A DNA stretch of 64,000 nucleotides, taken from Mortierella sp. BCC40632 (lineage: Eukaryota > Mortierellomycota > Mortierellomycetes > Mortierellales > Mortierellaceae). This document shows, piece by piece, positions 1 to 13,466 of this stretch. The stretch covers positions 2,551,001-2,615,000 of the forward strand of contig WAEK01000005.1 of assembly GCA_011634665.1 (NCBI GenBank), given 5' to 3'. Position numbers and translations under genes: made by a program. The notes under the pieces are model-generated. The model had not been told where the DNA came from. It saw nothing but the letters and a program-made list of their open reading frames with translations, and searched no databases. Position 1 is the stretch's first letter; the number at the start of each line of letters is the position of its first letter.

Positions 1-2044
<2,044 letters not shown>

Positions 2045-3673
2045 AGCGACTCTATGCAGCATCATTGGATTTGGACAGGACCAGGATGATTCACCCAATT
2101 GACCGAATGGCACTGGAGAAAAAAAAAGAAAAAACAAGATCCCCTTCTATATCCCCCTCTTCTCTTTATCCCAGGCATTTTTTTTTTTTTTTCGGCTCAT
2201 CTCTCTCCTCAGGTCGTCCTATCCTTGCTCCTTGTGCAGGACGAGTTCAAGTTCCTTGCACTTTCTTTTGTACATTTAGTTAACACAATAAAATGGTCTC
2301 CATATGCCATTTCAATCTTTTGCTCCAACTTGATCTAAACAATTCTTTTTCTGTAATCCTTGCTCTTTCAAGCCAGAGGGAAAAAAAAAAAATATTTTTT
2401 TTTTTTGGGCTCCATGGCCCGCCATGCTTTGCTCTCTCCCACTATCCTATTATTAGTGGTGGTTGCAAGCAGCTTTCTCTCTTTTTTTTTTTTGTTTGTT
2501 GAATACCGTTTGGGCCTTTTTTTTTTTTCTGCCCTCTGGAATGTTCTGCCTATTTTACTTTTATTTTATTTTATTTTTTTTTTTTTTTTTTTGCATAAGA
2601 GGAAACGCCTTTCATGCATTAGGGACGGGGGGGGAGGCCATATCCTTTGTCCCAAAGAAAAAAAAAAGTCTCGCAGCAATCTCACTGGTTCCCCTGCTCA
2701 ATTGATCAAGGATTGAAGAGAAGGTGCCTGTTGGAACCCATCTTTTTCTTGTTTGTCCAAAGAAACGAAACAGCTGCACTATTTTGTTCCTGAATCTCTT
2801 ATTGGGTGGGATAGAAATGTGAGGCTAGGTTTCAGTACGATCGATCCATGATCCAAAAGCTCGCTTCTACAGGGGAGGGAGGAAGAGGGGGGGGGGAGTG
2901 TAGGAGACCAAGGAGAGAGAAGGAGTGTTGTCACCTCTGGTCAGAATAACCAGGAAGGACAAGGGTCTAGACGTCCTGGGAGAGAGAATATTGGAACTGG
3001 AAAGGAGAGGGGAGAACAGTATCTATATTTTCATGATTGGTGTGAAGGAGAGTATGCGATGATATCCTAACCCTAACGTGATTTTTTTTTTAAAAAAAAA
3101 TTGACGTAGAAGAATCTATCTAATGCAAATGCTTCACTCTCGTACGGGGAGTCTGGGCCGCTTTTAATGTGCGAGCCTGTAAACCTAGCTACCCCCTCTT
3201 TCAATCAATCAAACAGAAAATGTATGGAGATTTTTTGTTATGGGCGTGGCATGGATGGATGGATGCAAAAGGATCTCTGGACTCAAAGAACCCATCCAAC
3301 GACAGGATACCGTTTCCACCATGGACTCTTTACCCGTCTCAACTACCATCGATCGCTACATTCCTATTCCTTCAACAACGACGGCCAGAAGGACCCCCCT
3401 CCCCCCTTTTGCTCTCCCCGCATATCACTCGGTCCTACCATTGGACCCCACTGCCCTTTCTCCCGCCCCTATTTCTTTCTTGTCCAATCTCTCTTTGGAT
3501 ATCTTTTTTTTTTTTTTTTTTTTTTTTTTGCAGCCTGTGCACCTTTTTGAGTTTTTTTTTCCCTTCCCATTGGAAGGCCCATGATCATCTCATGATGAGC
3601 GCCTGAATTCATCGGAAACTGACCTTCACTCTCCTACTCCTTTTTGGACCTGCAATCTTTTCTCTATAGCAAA
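2045..3673. other. Intergenic: GFA1 3' region and RPS2 promoter
   Basis: No gene seen. The GFA1 3' side is rich in poly(T) and poly(A) runs with AATAAA-like sequence near 2287. A telomere-like box lies at 3066..3078. A pyrimidine-rich stretch precedes RPS2, with a long T run near 3508-3529. Confidence 0.6.
3066..3078 (+). promoter_or_regulatory. Telomere-repeat-like box upstream of RPS2
   Basis: CCTAACCCTAACG is a double CCCTAA motif about 600 bp upstream of the RPS2 start. Such telo-box motifs are bound by Tbf1/Rap1-type Myb factors in ribosomal-protein promoters of various fungi. I noticed no second CCCTAA tandem elsewhere in the window. The function here is inferred. Confidence 0.4.
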
Positions 3674-4777
3674 ATGGCTGACGCAGCAACGGCCGATACT
3701 CGAGGTGAGATGACGTTCAAAGAAGTGGCGAGCCTTTTCCTCCCCATACACACACCTTCCTCTTATGGAGTGAGAGAAGAGTCAAAGGAGTTCACCAAAA
3801 AAAAGAGAGGATTCAGACTGGATGAAGTCAAGATCGGGACGATTCATGGACACTTATTTGCTCAACAATACTGGATCATGATGGGATATGACTACGTCAT
3901 AGATTCATCTAGTCAAACCAGAGTCGGAAGCTTCATCGTTTTGGAGACCGATGATCCATTCGGACGATGATCATCTCTATTATGATGAAAGAGAGATCTT
4001 TTTTTGCAAGCTGCCTTGTTATTTTCATCAGCACACAAGAGGATGAGACTGAGCTGATGAGGACAGTGCTTTGGGGATGCAATGCTATTGTGTCTCCATC
4101 TCTTTCTCTCAGTCTTTTGTTCTCCTTTGTGAGTCACATGGATTGCGGCTGGAGAGAGATATGCACGAAGGAAGAGGTGCTCTACTGTGTCCGCATGATC
4201 TTATATTCACACACAGAGAAAGAGAGAAAGAGAAAGAAAGAAAAGAAGAAAGGATGTCTGTGTGTGTGCGGGTGCGGGTGAAGAGAAGGAAGACTTGCTT
4301 CAGTTTAAGGAACAAAGTATGATCGAGGAAAAGGAATCCATCAGCAAAAATAGTTTCTCATCAGGATCTGTTCCATCTCTGGATACATCGCCCACTCTGG
4401 AAAGAGGACATCATTGCCAAAGTCAAAAAAAAAAAAAAAAAAATACCACCAAGAACTATGAAAGGCGATCTAGTCCAACGGGGAGTCATGAGTGAACACC
4501 CGACCCCATTTACCATTTCTAAACATATCCTTATTCCTCTCTCTCCCTTATCTCTTATCCAACAGGACGTGGCGGTTTTGGACGTGGACGTGGTCGCGGT
4601 CGCGGCCGTGGTCGTGGTCGTGGTGGCAAGGATGAGAAGGAGACCTGGACCCCCGTCACCAAGCTTGGCCGTCTTGTCAAGGAGCGCAAGATCCAGTCGA
4701 TCGAGCAGATCTACTTGTTCTCTCTCCCCATCAAGGAGTACCAGATCGTCGATTTCTTCTTGCCCACTCTCAAGGAT

Positions 4778-4809
<32 letters not shown>

Positions 4810-5314
4810 GACCCGTGCCGGTCAGCGCACTCGCTTCAAGGCTTTCGTCGTCATCGGTGACTCGAACGGTCACGTCGGTTTGGGTGTCAAGTGCTCCAAG
4901 GAAGTCGCCACCGCCATCCGTGGTGCCATCATCCTCGCCAAGTTGTCCGTCATCCCCGTCCGTCGTGGTTACTGGGGTTCGATTCTTGGTGAGGCCCACA
5001 CCGTTCCCTGCAAGGTCACCGGCAAGTGCGGTTCCGCCGTCACCCGCTTGGTCCCTGCCCCCCGTGGTACCGGCATTGTCGCCGCTCCCACCCCCAAGAA
5101 GCTTCTCCAGCTCGCCGGTGTCACCGACTGCTACACCCAGGCTTTCGGTTCCACCCGCACCTTGGGCAACTTTGTCAAGGCTACCTTCGCTGCCATTGGT
5201 AACACCTACGGCTACTTGACCCCCGACCTCTGGGCCGAGACCAAGTTCACCATGTCGCCTTACCAGCAGTACACCGACTTCCTTGCCAAGCCCCAGGATA
5301 AGCGTCGCGCCTAA
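3674..5314 (+). CDS. RPS2: 40S ribosomal protein S2 (uS5)
   Basis: Small-subunit ribosomal protein at the mRNA entry/decoding region. The gene has two exons, 3674..3704 and 4566..5314, encoding 259 residues. The 861-bp intron (GTGAGA...CAG) starts after ten codons plus one base, so exon 1 encodes only [10 protein letters not shown] and the start of a glycine codon. Exon 2 opens with an RG-rich tail ([16 protein letters not shown]) typical of eukaryotic S2. It continues with [16 protein letters not shown], the S5 RNA-binding part ([37 protein letters not shown]) and the S5 C-terminal fold ([14 protein letters not shown]). Length matches fungal S2. Codon choice is strongly biased towards C-ending codons, as expected for high expression. 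A very early first intron is common in fungal ribosomal-protein genes. Confidence 0.97.
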
Positions 5315-5442
5315 GCAAAAAAGAAAAAAGGAAAAAAGTTTCACTATGCCGAATTAAAAAAAGAAATTAAAAGCAGTTTCTTTCTTTTTTTTTTTTTTTT
5401 TTTTGATCTTTCTTTTTTAAAAAGGGGGGTTTCGTTTTTTTA

Positions 5443-5474
<32 letters not shown>

Positions 5475-5595
5475 AAAAAATAGAAAAACATAAAAAAAAA
5501 AAAAATAATGGGACAAAAACAATCCTTCCTGTGCATCTTTGTCTTTGTCTTTGTTTTTTTGTTTTCTGATATGAATTTATTTGAAAGACGGAATC

Positions 5596-5627
<32 letters not shown>

Positions 5628-6006
5628 AGAGGGAGAGAGAGAGAGAGAGAGAGAGAGGAGTAGTTCTGCTACTTGGTTATCCCAAAGCAAGAATGCTGCT
5701 TTATCATTTTGATCCGCCTCCCTCGAAGCTAGATCCATCTTTTATATTGACCTTCCAGAGCAATTTAGACCACTAACCATTTCTGAAAAAAAAAAAAAAA
5801 AAAAAAAAAATAGAGATGATTTGCCAATTTCTGTTTCTACTTCTACTACTATAGGGACTACTTTCATTTCAAATTAGACACCAAAATGGCACAAGATGTA
5901 TCGCAAAAGAAACTTTTTTTTTCTTTTTTTTTTTCTGTTTTTATTACAGTGATGGTATAGTATACATGTGTTTTAGAGAAATAATAAAGAAGAACTATCT
6001 TGTTTT
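5315..6006. other. Homopolymer-rich intergenic region
   Basis: The stretch between the convergent RPS2 and BAG copy 1 is dominated by A and T runs up to about 30 nt, plus a short GA repeat near 5631-5655. The inverted duplication begins at about 5812, directly after a poly(A) run at 5786-5811. No gene seen. Confidence 0.7.
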
Positions 6007-8044
6007 TTAGTGGACAATGACCAGATCAAAATCATGGTCAAGAGGCTCAGTCTGCAAAAGATCCAAGGCTGCATCCACCAGAGTATCGATTGGATCTGTT
6101 GCCTTGCTTTCTAGAGATCGTTGAGGTGTATCCTCCTCCTGAGGAACATCTACTGCTTCATCCTCAGAGGACTCAGTGTCTTCTGTCGTCAGTTCGGGTT
6201 GCTCTGTCTCTTTTGCTTCTGCTACCTCTGCTTCTGCCTCATCCTCATCTTCATGGAAGAGAGCTTCGATCGCCGCAAGTTCCACCTCCATTGGCTCTGC
6301 TTCTTCAAGAGCCGACTCCTGAGCTTGGTCGACTTCAATATCTTCAGAAGAGGTAACAGCATCGTGGGTCTCGGGAAGTGACTCGATATCAGAGACATTG
6401 CCAGCATCTACAGCCTCGCTCTCGGCTTCAACTTCAGCTTCAAATGACTCTGCCTCGTCTTCAGTGATGGCCTCCAATGGAGCAGATCGAGTCAAAGAGG
6501 GAGAGGAAGACTCGGCAACTGAAGATGGATCGACAGCAGTGGCCTCAACCTCGGATTGATCTACCACCACCGCTGGCTTCTTGCCTGTCGTCTGACTACG
6601 AAGCTTGAACTCGTCCACAATATCCAACAGACTCTGACTCTTCTTGATCAACTCCTTTCTTCGGCGACGGATCGATGCATCACCGTCAGATTCCACAGAA
6701 TCGATTCGGACCATCGTCTTGGTCAGATTCTCTTCAGTCATCAAGATCTGGTTCTTGGTCGTGTTGATCCCCTGGACAATCGAGTCGAGCTCCCTGAGCA
6801 AGTCCATCAAGAGTGGATTCAATCAAGTTGAGTTCGGAATACTTTTGGCTCACTGTCTGAGGTTGATCTTGCTGTTGCTGTTGTGCCTGCTGGAATTGTT
6901 CGGTTTGACGCTTCTTGAGGAGATCAGCAGCTCGGAGTTCAGGTGAAGAGTGAGTTGACGATGAGGCCGACGATGAAGTAGACGATGGGGTCGAGTCCTT
7001 CTTGACTGGCTCAGCTGAAGCGGCTGCAGTGGCTGTGGCTGTGGCTGTGGCTGTGGCTGTGGCGTGATGGACAGGAGTACCGAGAGCTGCCTCGACCATG
7101 GCGCGGATGCTGGGGAAGGCCTCAAAGTAGTTGGAGACCAGATCCTCATCATCCGAGTCAATGTTTGGCTTGACAGAGGCTACTTTCTTCTGTGGCTGCT
7201 CAGCCTTCAACTCTTGCTGCTGAGGCTTCTCCTCCTCCTCATTCTGCTGCTGACGCTTCTTGCGAGGGTGCTGTTGCTGCTGCGGCTCTTGTGTCTGTTG
7301 CTGGCGCTGGCGCTTGAGTTGCTGTTGGGGGAAGAAGAGAGCCTCCAAAAGATCGGCAAGGGTATCTTGACCCTCTTCTTGGCTTTCGTCGTGCTCCTCA
7401 TCACCAGAGTCATCAGCAGAGGATGAGGCAAGAGCCTCCATGGCAACTCGAATGCGCTCCTCATCCTGTTGCTGCTTTGCCTTGGCCTCCATAATGGCCT
7501 TGGTTCTTGCTTGTGCCTGTGCCTTGGCTCGAGCCAGGGCTTGTGCCTGAGCCTGAGCTTGAGCTTGAGCCTGAGCAATTGCGAGTTGTCGACGGCGTTG
7601 ACGGTCTTGTTCCTCAACCTGTTGCAAGAAGAGAGACTCGAGGAGTGCCTTTTGCTTCTGTTGACGGACCCATTGCTGTCTCTGTTGTTCCTGAGCACGC
7701 TGCTGCTGCTGCTGTCTCTGTCTCTGCTGCTGTTGTTGAACAATCAGACGCTGTCGTTCCTGCTCGAGCTGTCTCTGACGCTCCTGTTCTTGCTGCTGAC
7801 GGAGTCGGTGCTGACGAGCAAGTCTTTGTTGACGCTTCTGTTCCAAAGCTGCTCGGAGGATCTGTTCCTCTTCGTCAGTGTCGTCGTCATAGATATCTTC
7901 AGAGTGGTTGGTGGAGACAGGAGTGGGGTGGTTGTAGACAAAGCTAGGCGAGTACGAGTAAGGCTCGTAGACGAGAGATGTAGGGTGGTATTGTCGAGAC
8001 CGAGGAGCCGTGGTAGCGGCAGGGTGTGAGAAGAAGGAGTACAT
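6007..8044 (-). pseudogene. BAG-domain co-chaperone, copy 1 (one-base frameshift as assembled)
   Basis: BAG domains bind the Hsp70 ATPase domain and act as nucleotide-exchange factors. Starting from ATG at 8044, one frame stays open for about 417 codons. It passes through a YP/S-rich N-terminus, an acidic patch (DIYDDDTDEEEQ), a long Q/R/E-rich probable coiled coil, an AQAQA tract and SDDEDLVSNYFEAFPSI. It shifts frame at 6792..6794, where CCC replaces CC of the other copy. The second frame (to the stop at 6007..6009) carries the rest of the BAG domain (LDSIVQGINTTKNQ... IRRRRKELIKKSQSLLDIVDEF) and an acidic tail ending DLVIVH. Without the extra base the product would be about 678 residues. 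I call it broken as assembled; it may be intact if the extra base is a sequencing error. No intron is evident. Confidence 0.8.
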
Positions 8045-8286
8045 TGTAGAGATTGAGAGGAGGAAGGAGGGTGTGAGGGTGAGGATCAAGCGAGAGACTA
8101 AGCAAGTTTTTCTTTTAAATGAGTCGAGTGGGAGAGAGAGAGAGAGTAAAGAGGAAGAAAAGAAAGAAAAGAGAGAGTGATAGTGTGTGTGTGTGTGTCT
8201 AAGAGTGCTGATGCACTTTGTAGTTGTAGTCGAGTGAGTTCGAGTCGAGATGATTGAAAAAAAAAAAAATCAGTGCAAGTCGCGCC

Positions 8287-8294
8287 CTTTTTAT
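8287..8294 (-). promoter_or_regulatory. TATA-like element, BAG copy 1
   Basis: On the minus strand the sequence reads ATAAAAAG about 245 bp upstream of the ATG. It is conserved in copy 2 at 17691..17698. The placement suits a core promoter with a long 5' leader; this is inference. Confidence 0.35.
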
Positions 8295-8408
8295 CTAGAC
8301 CTGAGAGCCACCTTGCGCATTATCACTAATTCTCTAGCATTTGTCAGTGCCTTCGAGTGATCGCCCAAAATGGAAATGACAAATCACGTTTTCATTTCTT
8401 AGGGAAAC

Positions 8409-8421
8409 GAATTTTCTCGAA
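8409..8421. promoter_or_regulatory. Heat-shock element upstream of BAG copy 1
   Basis: GAATTTTCTCGAA fits the three-unit consensus GAAnnTTCnnGAA exactly. It lies about 370 bp upstream of the BAG copy 1 ATG and just outside the duplicated block. An Hsf1 site suits a gene for an Hsp70 co-chaperone. Confidence 0.6.
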
Positions 8422-9582
8422 GGCTCAGGAATAACCCAGAGAGAGTGTTTCTGTTGTGTTCAAAATTGCTGATACCTACTCACTTTTAAAGAAAAGAGAA
8501 TCCTACGTGGCATGTTCGATGCAGGTGTCAGAGTCTTGTCTTTGGCTAATACTAGGGCGGCCACAAGAGTAAATACGATTCAACTAGTAAGGCCTTCCAC
8601 GAACTGAGTCTTTTATGTCAAGGAGTAGAACCCTATCTTGACTACATACAAGTGCTTGTAATGTACGTATGCTACGACTTGTGGATGGGTAGACTATGTA
8701 CATGTCCTACACTCAAGTTCTCAAGATGCTGCAGCCGTTCTTGTCCCCACATCCATCTCGAAACCACTCTCAGCCTCGGATATTCGTTTCTGCGATAACC
8801 CGATCTAGCAAGAACCCTCTTGGCTACAGCAATCCACTCTGGAATCATGGCAGGGGCGTCAGATCCATGACAATATTGTAGCTTGTGCAATCAGACGGAA
8901 GGACGAAATGCCTATCTGAGCTACCAATTACAGTCGAGCAAGGCAGTTTTAGAAGACTATTGTTGATGGAGATCTTCGTACTCCACTGGTTATCTGTGAG
9001 CAAATGAACGCTGCCCATATCCCATATGGAAGAACCTGACGTAGAGAAACAAATAAAAAAAAAAAAGGTTCACAAGCAGGGCCGACTGTGAGAGCGAGCA
9101 AAGGGTCTACAAAATAAAGAAAGGGTACGAGAGTCGAGGATGAGAGGAGAAGGCAAGGCTTCATGGACGGATTGGCTGATGCTTTGGTTCGATGTCTTGA
9201 CCACAGACAAGCACATGGTTGGACAGGTCCATTGCTGTACATACTCCACTTTTTGCCGGGGAATTTGTAGCAATCTACATGTGGCAACATATGTCTTTCG
9301 TTGCCTATTCGAGTATGGAGAGAGAGAGAGAGAGTAAGAGAAAGAGAAGGTTCGACCAGCCAGAGAGAAGAGAGAAAAGGTCCTTTGCTCCTCTCAAACT
9401 CTCTCACACTGGAGAAGATACCCAATCGGCCGTTTTGACTCATCCGATCCCACCCACAGCGTGTTGGTCGCTGCAGGGGGTTCGTCCTTCTCTTCCCAGC
9501 TCAGCTCCTAGTCGTCATTGAGTTCATCTCCATTGGTTCACAGGTCCATTCATCCGTCTCCCCGACTCATCACCCTCCGTCT

Positions 9583-9588
9583 TATAAA
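9583..9588 (+). promoter_or_regulatory. TATA box of the GNAT gene
   Basis: TATAAA in the context CTTATAAAGC, 212 bp upstream of the GNAT ATG, followed by a C/T-rich leader. Confidence 0.45.
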
Positions 9589-9794
9589 GCTGCCCGGGAA
9601 TTGGACCCCCTTTTCCTTCAACAAACCAACTTTGGTGGAAAAAGGACAACTGACCAAGGCACCTTGCCTCACAGACACTCGCTAATACCCACAAACAAAC
9701 ACTTTCTCTCTCTCTCACACACTTTGCACTCTACCCTTCTATCCTGGCTCCCAGCTCCGCAGCTTCCACTCCCACACACACGCTCTCTCCGACC

Positions 9795-10623
9795 ATGACT
9801 GTCTCCTCCAAATCCGTGCTGATCAGCATCCCTTCTCGGCCCCTGATCCGATCTACAGACTACCCTACCACCCCTGCAGCCACCAACCTGGCAGCCGCCC
9901 GAGTCGATGAAGTCGTCTTCCGCCATGGCCGTATCGAGGATGCTCCAGTGATGACCGATATGCAATTCTCCAACTATATCTACCATTACAGCGACATTGC
10001 TCCAAAGGTCTTTCTGGACAACCTGGACTATGCAGCCATGACCAAGAACCATCTCCAACGGATGACTCGTACGTCTCTTTTCATTCTCTCCTTCAAAAAA
10101 AAAAAAAAAGACGTCTCAACAGACAAAGTGGTGGTACGACGAGCCGATCTCGAGAAAATCTAACCCCTTTTTGCTTTCTTACCAAATAGCTCCTGTGAAT
10201 GAGCGCAAGATGGCATACGTCGTAGCAGAGCGCACCAACCCCAGCACTGGAGAACCAGAACTCATCGGAATGTCACAAGCAATGGTTCCTAACTGGGATC
10301 GAGCCTACAACCATCGATTCAAGGAGGGCTGGTCCCAGCAAGACTTTGATTGTGAAATCGATACACTTTATGTCAAGTTGGGGATCCAGGGTGGAGGATT
10401 GGGACGGAAACTGGTGTTGGGCGCTCTTCAGGAAGGATATGATCGCTTTAATATGCGTCGTGGAGTGATCATCTGGACGTTGGAGGGCAATTGGCAGGCT
10501 AGAAAGTTTTATACACGAGTTGGGTGTGAAGAGGTAGCGATCCGGACATTGGATCTCGCTGGTGTTCCCTCAGAGTGTGTAGGATACGCATTCAGGAGTC
10601 TTTGTGAAGCCATTGGAAAGTAG
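9795..10623 (+). CDS. GNAT-family N-acetyltransferase
   Basis: Predicted acetyl-CoA-dependent N-acetyltransferase of 235 residues; the substrate is unknown. Two exons, 9795..10068 and 10190..10623, are joined in frame with a GTACGT donor and TAG acceptor. The acetyl-CoA-binding motif A is visible as IDTLYVKLGIQGGGLGRKLVLGALQ at about residues 150-175, with the Q-G-G-G-L-G pyrophosphate loop. Motif B follows in VIIWTLEGNWQARKFYTRVGCEEV. The N-terminus has DEVVFRHGRIEDAPVMTDMQFSNYIYHYSDIAP, the usual start of a GNAT fold. No signal peptide or membrane segment is seen. It lies between BAG copy 1 and TIM10, with no functional link visible. It could be a fungal GNAT of detoxification type, but the sequence does not decide this. 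Confidence 0.85.
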
Positions 10624-11015
10624 AAAAAAAAAACAAGCTTGTTCATGTGGAACGTTGATCGTAGCATGGAGACACAGGGTTACAGCCACTAGTTTGTTCT
10701 TTGTTTTCTTTTTTTTTTTCTTTTCACTCTCTCTCACCCCCCACTCTCTCCTCCTCATTGCATTTCTTTCTTTCATTCATTTGCTGTCAGAACCAAGCCC
10801 AAAAGAATATAAAAATATAAACATTTCTCAAAAAAAAAGTCATTCCTGTTTGTCTAGTAGAGCGTCGTATTTATTTACACAATCCGCGATCGGTGCATTG
10901 CTTCTTCTTCTTTTTCTTCGGTTTCCGGTTCCTTGTCCGTTTGATTCCAATGTCAAAAAGAAAGAGAGAAAAATAAGAGGGGGAGAAAAAAAGAATGAAA
11001 GAAAGAAAAAAAAAA
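10624..11015. other. Convergent 3' region
   Basis: Short spacer between the 3' ends of GNAT (+) and TIM10 (-), with T-rich and A-rich runs and a possible polyadenylation signal AATATAAAAATATAAA near 10805. Nothing else seen. Confidence 0.5.
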
Positions 11016-11747
11016 TTACATAGGAAGACCAGCGCCCGACATCTGCTGAAGCTTGGTGCCGATAGCCTTGTTGACCTCAAAGAACTTGCTGACGCAACGA
11101 TCAATGCAGACAGCCTCTCCCTTGTTCAAATCACCCTCAAGGTAGTTCTTGGGGATGCACTTTGTGTGGCAGGACGACACAATACTGTCGTCATTGTTCC
11201 CATTACACCACACACATAGAGCGTAAGGGGGGTCGTTTGTCAAAAAGAGGTTTCCCAAAATGTCGATAAAGGATAGTGTAGGAAATAATAATAATAATAA
11301 TAGAAAAGAGTCCAGTATCCAGTAGGAGAATGACCGATAGAGTTGATGCCAACGCGCATGTCGATATTTGAGTCAGTGTAGGGTAAAGTCGGATGTTCAG
11401 GTTTGTCGGGTCGTCCAGCCAAGAAGAATGAGTAATGCAAGAAGAAGAGAAAGGGGTTCGTTAGTTGTCGCATTCTAGCCAACTTTGTTCAAACATTCTT
11501 TGACTAGAACAGTATGCAACCCGGAGATTACAGCAGTAAGAGTCAAAAAAAAAAAAAAAAAAAAATAATAAAAAAATAAAAGTAAAAGAGAGAGAAGATA
11601 GACGGATGAATGATGCGTTTTTCTTTTTTCATTTTTTTTTTTTTACCGGTTGAACAAGTCCGAGACCATCTCCAACTCCTGCTCGGCCATGGCCATGTTC
11701 TGCATGTTGACCGACTGGTTGGCAGCGTTGTTCATAAAGAAGGACAT
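11016..11747 (-). CDS. TIM10: Mitochondrial intermembrane-space translocase subunit Tim10
   Basis: Small TIM chaperone that escorts hydrophobic carrier and outer-membrane precursors across the intermembrane space, as a hexamer with Tim9. Two exons on the minus strand, 11747..11647 and 11184..11016, give 89 residues. The 462-bp intron (GTAAAA...CAG) splits an arginine codon. Exon 1 encodes MSFFMNNAANQ... AEQELEMVSDLFN. Exon 2 carries the family twin CX3C motif, CHTKC and CIDRC, separated by IPKNYLEGDLNKGEAV, then VSKFFEVNKAIGTKLQQM. The start, the length and the small-TIM helix pattern match Tim10 rather than Tim9. Identification is firm. It is divergent from SEC61G, so the 477-bp spacer probably serves both promoters. 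Confidence 0.93.
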
Positions 11748-12224
11748 GGTGGGCTGATCTCTTTGTTGTCCGGCGGGTAAAGGTAAAAGGGTCGGGCGGG
11801 TTGAGTTGATCAAGAGAGGAGCCAAGAGCGAGGCTGTGTAGCAAGGCAAGCTGAGGCCGGGTGGCTTTGAGGAGGAGGAGGAAGAGGAGGAGGAGAGTAA
11901 GGCCAGGAAGAATACAGAATCGCATGGACTGCATCCAGGATTAACAAGAGCAAAAAAAGCAGAGACAGAGCAAGAGCAGAAAGCACACTTGTGAGTTGTG
12001 AATTGTCCACTCCTGGCTGGCCCAGGGCTGCGATCCTTTGGCCGTCGGTGATTGGTTGATTGGCGTCAATGAACTCTATCCTCTGGTGTGTTGGCTCCTC
12101 GCTCCCCCCCTCTCGTACCCCCTCTCTGCGCGCGCTCTAAAAGACCGGCTTTGGAACTCTTTTGATTCTCATCCTTCTTTTCATCCTCTCCCATCACCAT
12201 CCCACTCTCTAATCTCATCACATC
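11748..12224. promoter_or_regulatory. Divergent promoter TIM10 / SEC61G
   Basis: A 477-bp spacer between two divergent genes for membrane-protein biogenesis. It contains GAGGAG-rich and CT-rich tracts. No clear TATA box was seen. Confidence 0.45.
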
Positions 12225-13074
12225 ATGGACAGCGAAATCGCACAGACCGCCTTCGAGGGTCCCAGGCAGTTCTTCAAGGAGGGTGTTGCCTTCATCAACC
12301 GCTGCACGAAGCCTGATCGCAAAGGTAAACTCCTTCAACCCGAGGTTTTTTTTTTTTGTCTTTCTCATCGCCATCGTATCGTTCTTTCTTTCTTTCGACG
12401 TGCTGGTCCATCTGCAGTTTTGCTTCAGATGAACAAGAAGGAGAAAGAAAAAGAGTGAGCCATCTTTTCTAGTCTCGACAAAAAGAAAAGAAAAGGAAAA
12501 GAAGAAAAAATAGGGCGATCAGGACAACGCCTCATCTTTCCATCAGCATCTACGCGCATCAAGGAGAGACGCTTTCGACGAGATGATGGAGCATTTCATT
12601 GGCAGTTCATGTCTTTGAGAAGAAAGAATAGCAATGGACTCGCTTAGTTGCCCAAGAATGCACCCCTTTCCTTCCCCCTCCTCCAGAATGACACTCTTGA
12701 TCGATAGCACCGTGTATCTCTGACAGACTATCCAGGGCGTCAAAAACATTGCTGGCTTCTCTCATAGCACAAAGCTAACAATATGGCACATCTTTGCTTT
12801 CTTTCTTCCATCCTTTCAATAGAGTTCATGCAGATCACCCAGGCCGTTTCCATGGGCTTCTTTGTCATGGGCGTTATTGGCTTTGTTGTCAAGTTGATTC
12901 ACATTCCCATCAACAACATCCTTGTGTAAGTGGCACTCTTCAAGAAAGAGAAAATGATTTTCTGGATTGCACTCCTATTGTAGGGTTGCCAATGCGATAT
13001 TGATGTCTAATGGACCGACTCTTTTTTTCTTTTCCTCTTTTCTTTTTCTTCTTCATAATAGCGGTGGTGCCTAA
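12225..13074 (+). CDS. SSS1: Sec61 translocon gamma subunit (Sss1)
   Basis: Tail-anchored small subunit of the ER protein-conducting channel. Three exons, 12225..12324, 12823..12925 and 13062..13074, encode 71 residues. The last coding exon has only 13 nt (end of a Val codon, Gly, Gly, Ala, stop). The protein reads [35 protein letters not shown], the conserved cytosolic clamp helix. [36 protein letters not shown] follows, the single membrane segment and invariant IPINNI-GG tail. All three splice junctions restore the family sequence exactly, so the annotation is secure. Both introns carry long pyrimidine tracts. Confidence 0.95.
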
Positions 13075-13466
13075 GCGTTCTGTATATTACTTTCTTCGGA
13101 AGTCATCTCTCGTTCAAAAACAAAACCTCCTCCCCTGACAATAAACCCATATTCTCTGTACCAGTACAATTTCTGTTCCTTGTCTGCCGAGCCTTGGTGT
13201 TACTGTGCCAGCGACGATCTTACCAGAAAGAGAGATCAATATAGCCGAGGGTGTCAATTCCAGAAAAGTGGCTTCAAAAAGGTGTCAATTGCGCTGTTTG
13301 ATCAGTGGTCTTTGATCGTTACTGTCCTCCGAGGCTGCATTGAAAAACCCCCCTCCCCAGAGATACCAGCACAGACGCGCTTTCTTTCTCTTCTCTTCAC
13401 TCTCTTCTCCTTGTCCAGATTCCCAAGTTCGTTTCTTGACAGCTCGCCTCCTACTCTCACTCTCAA
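13075..13466. other. SEC61G 3' end and RING gene promoter
   Basis: The spacer between two tandem plus-strand genes. It has AATAAA at about 13139 as a possible SEC61G polyadenylation signal and a CT-rich leader before the next ATG. Confidence 0.5.

Larger units (their letters stand above)
5812..8358. repeat. Inverted segmental duplication, copy 1 (about 2.55 kb)
   Basis: This block is the reverse complement of 17624..20172 with very few differences. Homology covers the 3' UTR, the whole BAG-domain gene and about 310 bp of 5' flank. The left edge is a poly(A) run; the right edge is at the sequence CCTTCGAG near 8358. Real differences include one 6-bp in-frame repeat unit, a 3-bp indel in the 5' flank and a few substitutions, besides single-base homopolymer indels. 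Confidence 0.95.
8359..9794. other. Intergenic: BAG copy 1 and GNAT promoters
   Basis: Region between divergent genes. It holds the heat-shock element at 8409..8421, a short GA run near 9320 and the TATA box at 9583. Short open frames here look non-coding. Confidence 0.6.

Noticed and set aside
6734..8089. A 451-codon frame read as a complete protein for BAG copy 1
   Set aside because: Its last residues come from the shifted frame after the extra base at 6792..6794; comparison with copy 2 shows the BAG domain continues in another frame.
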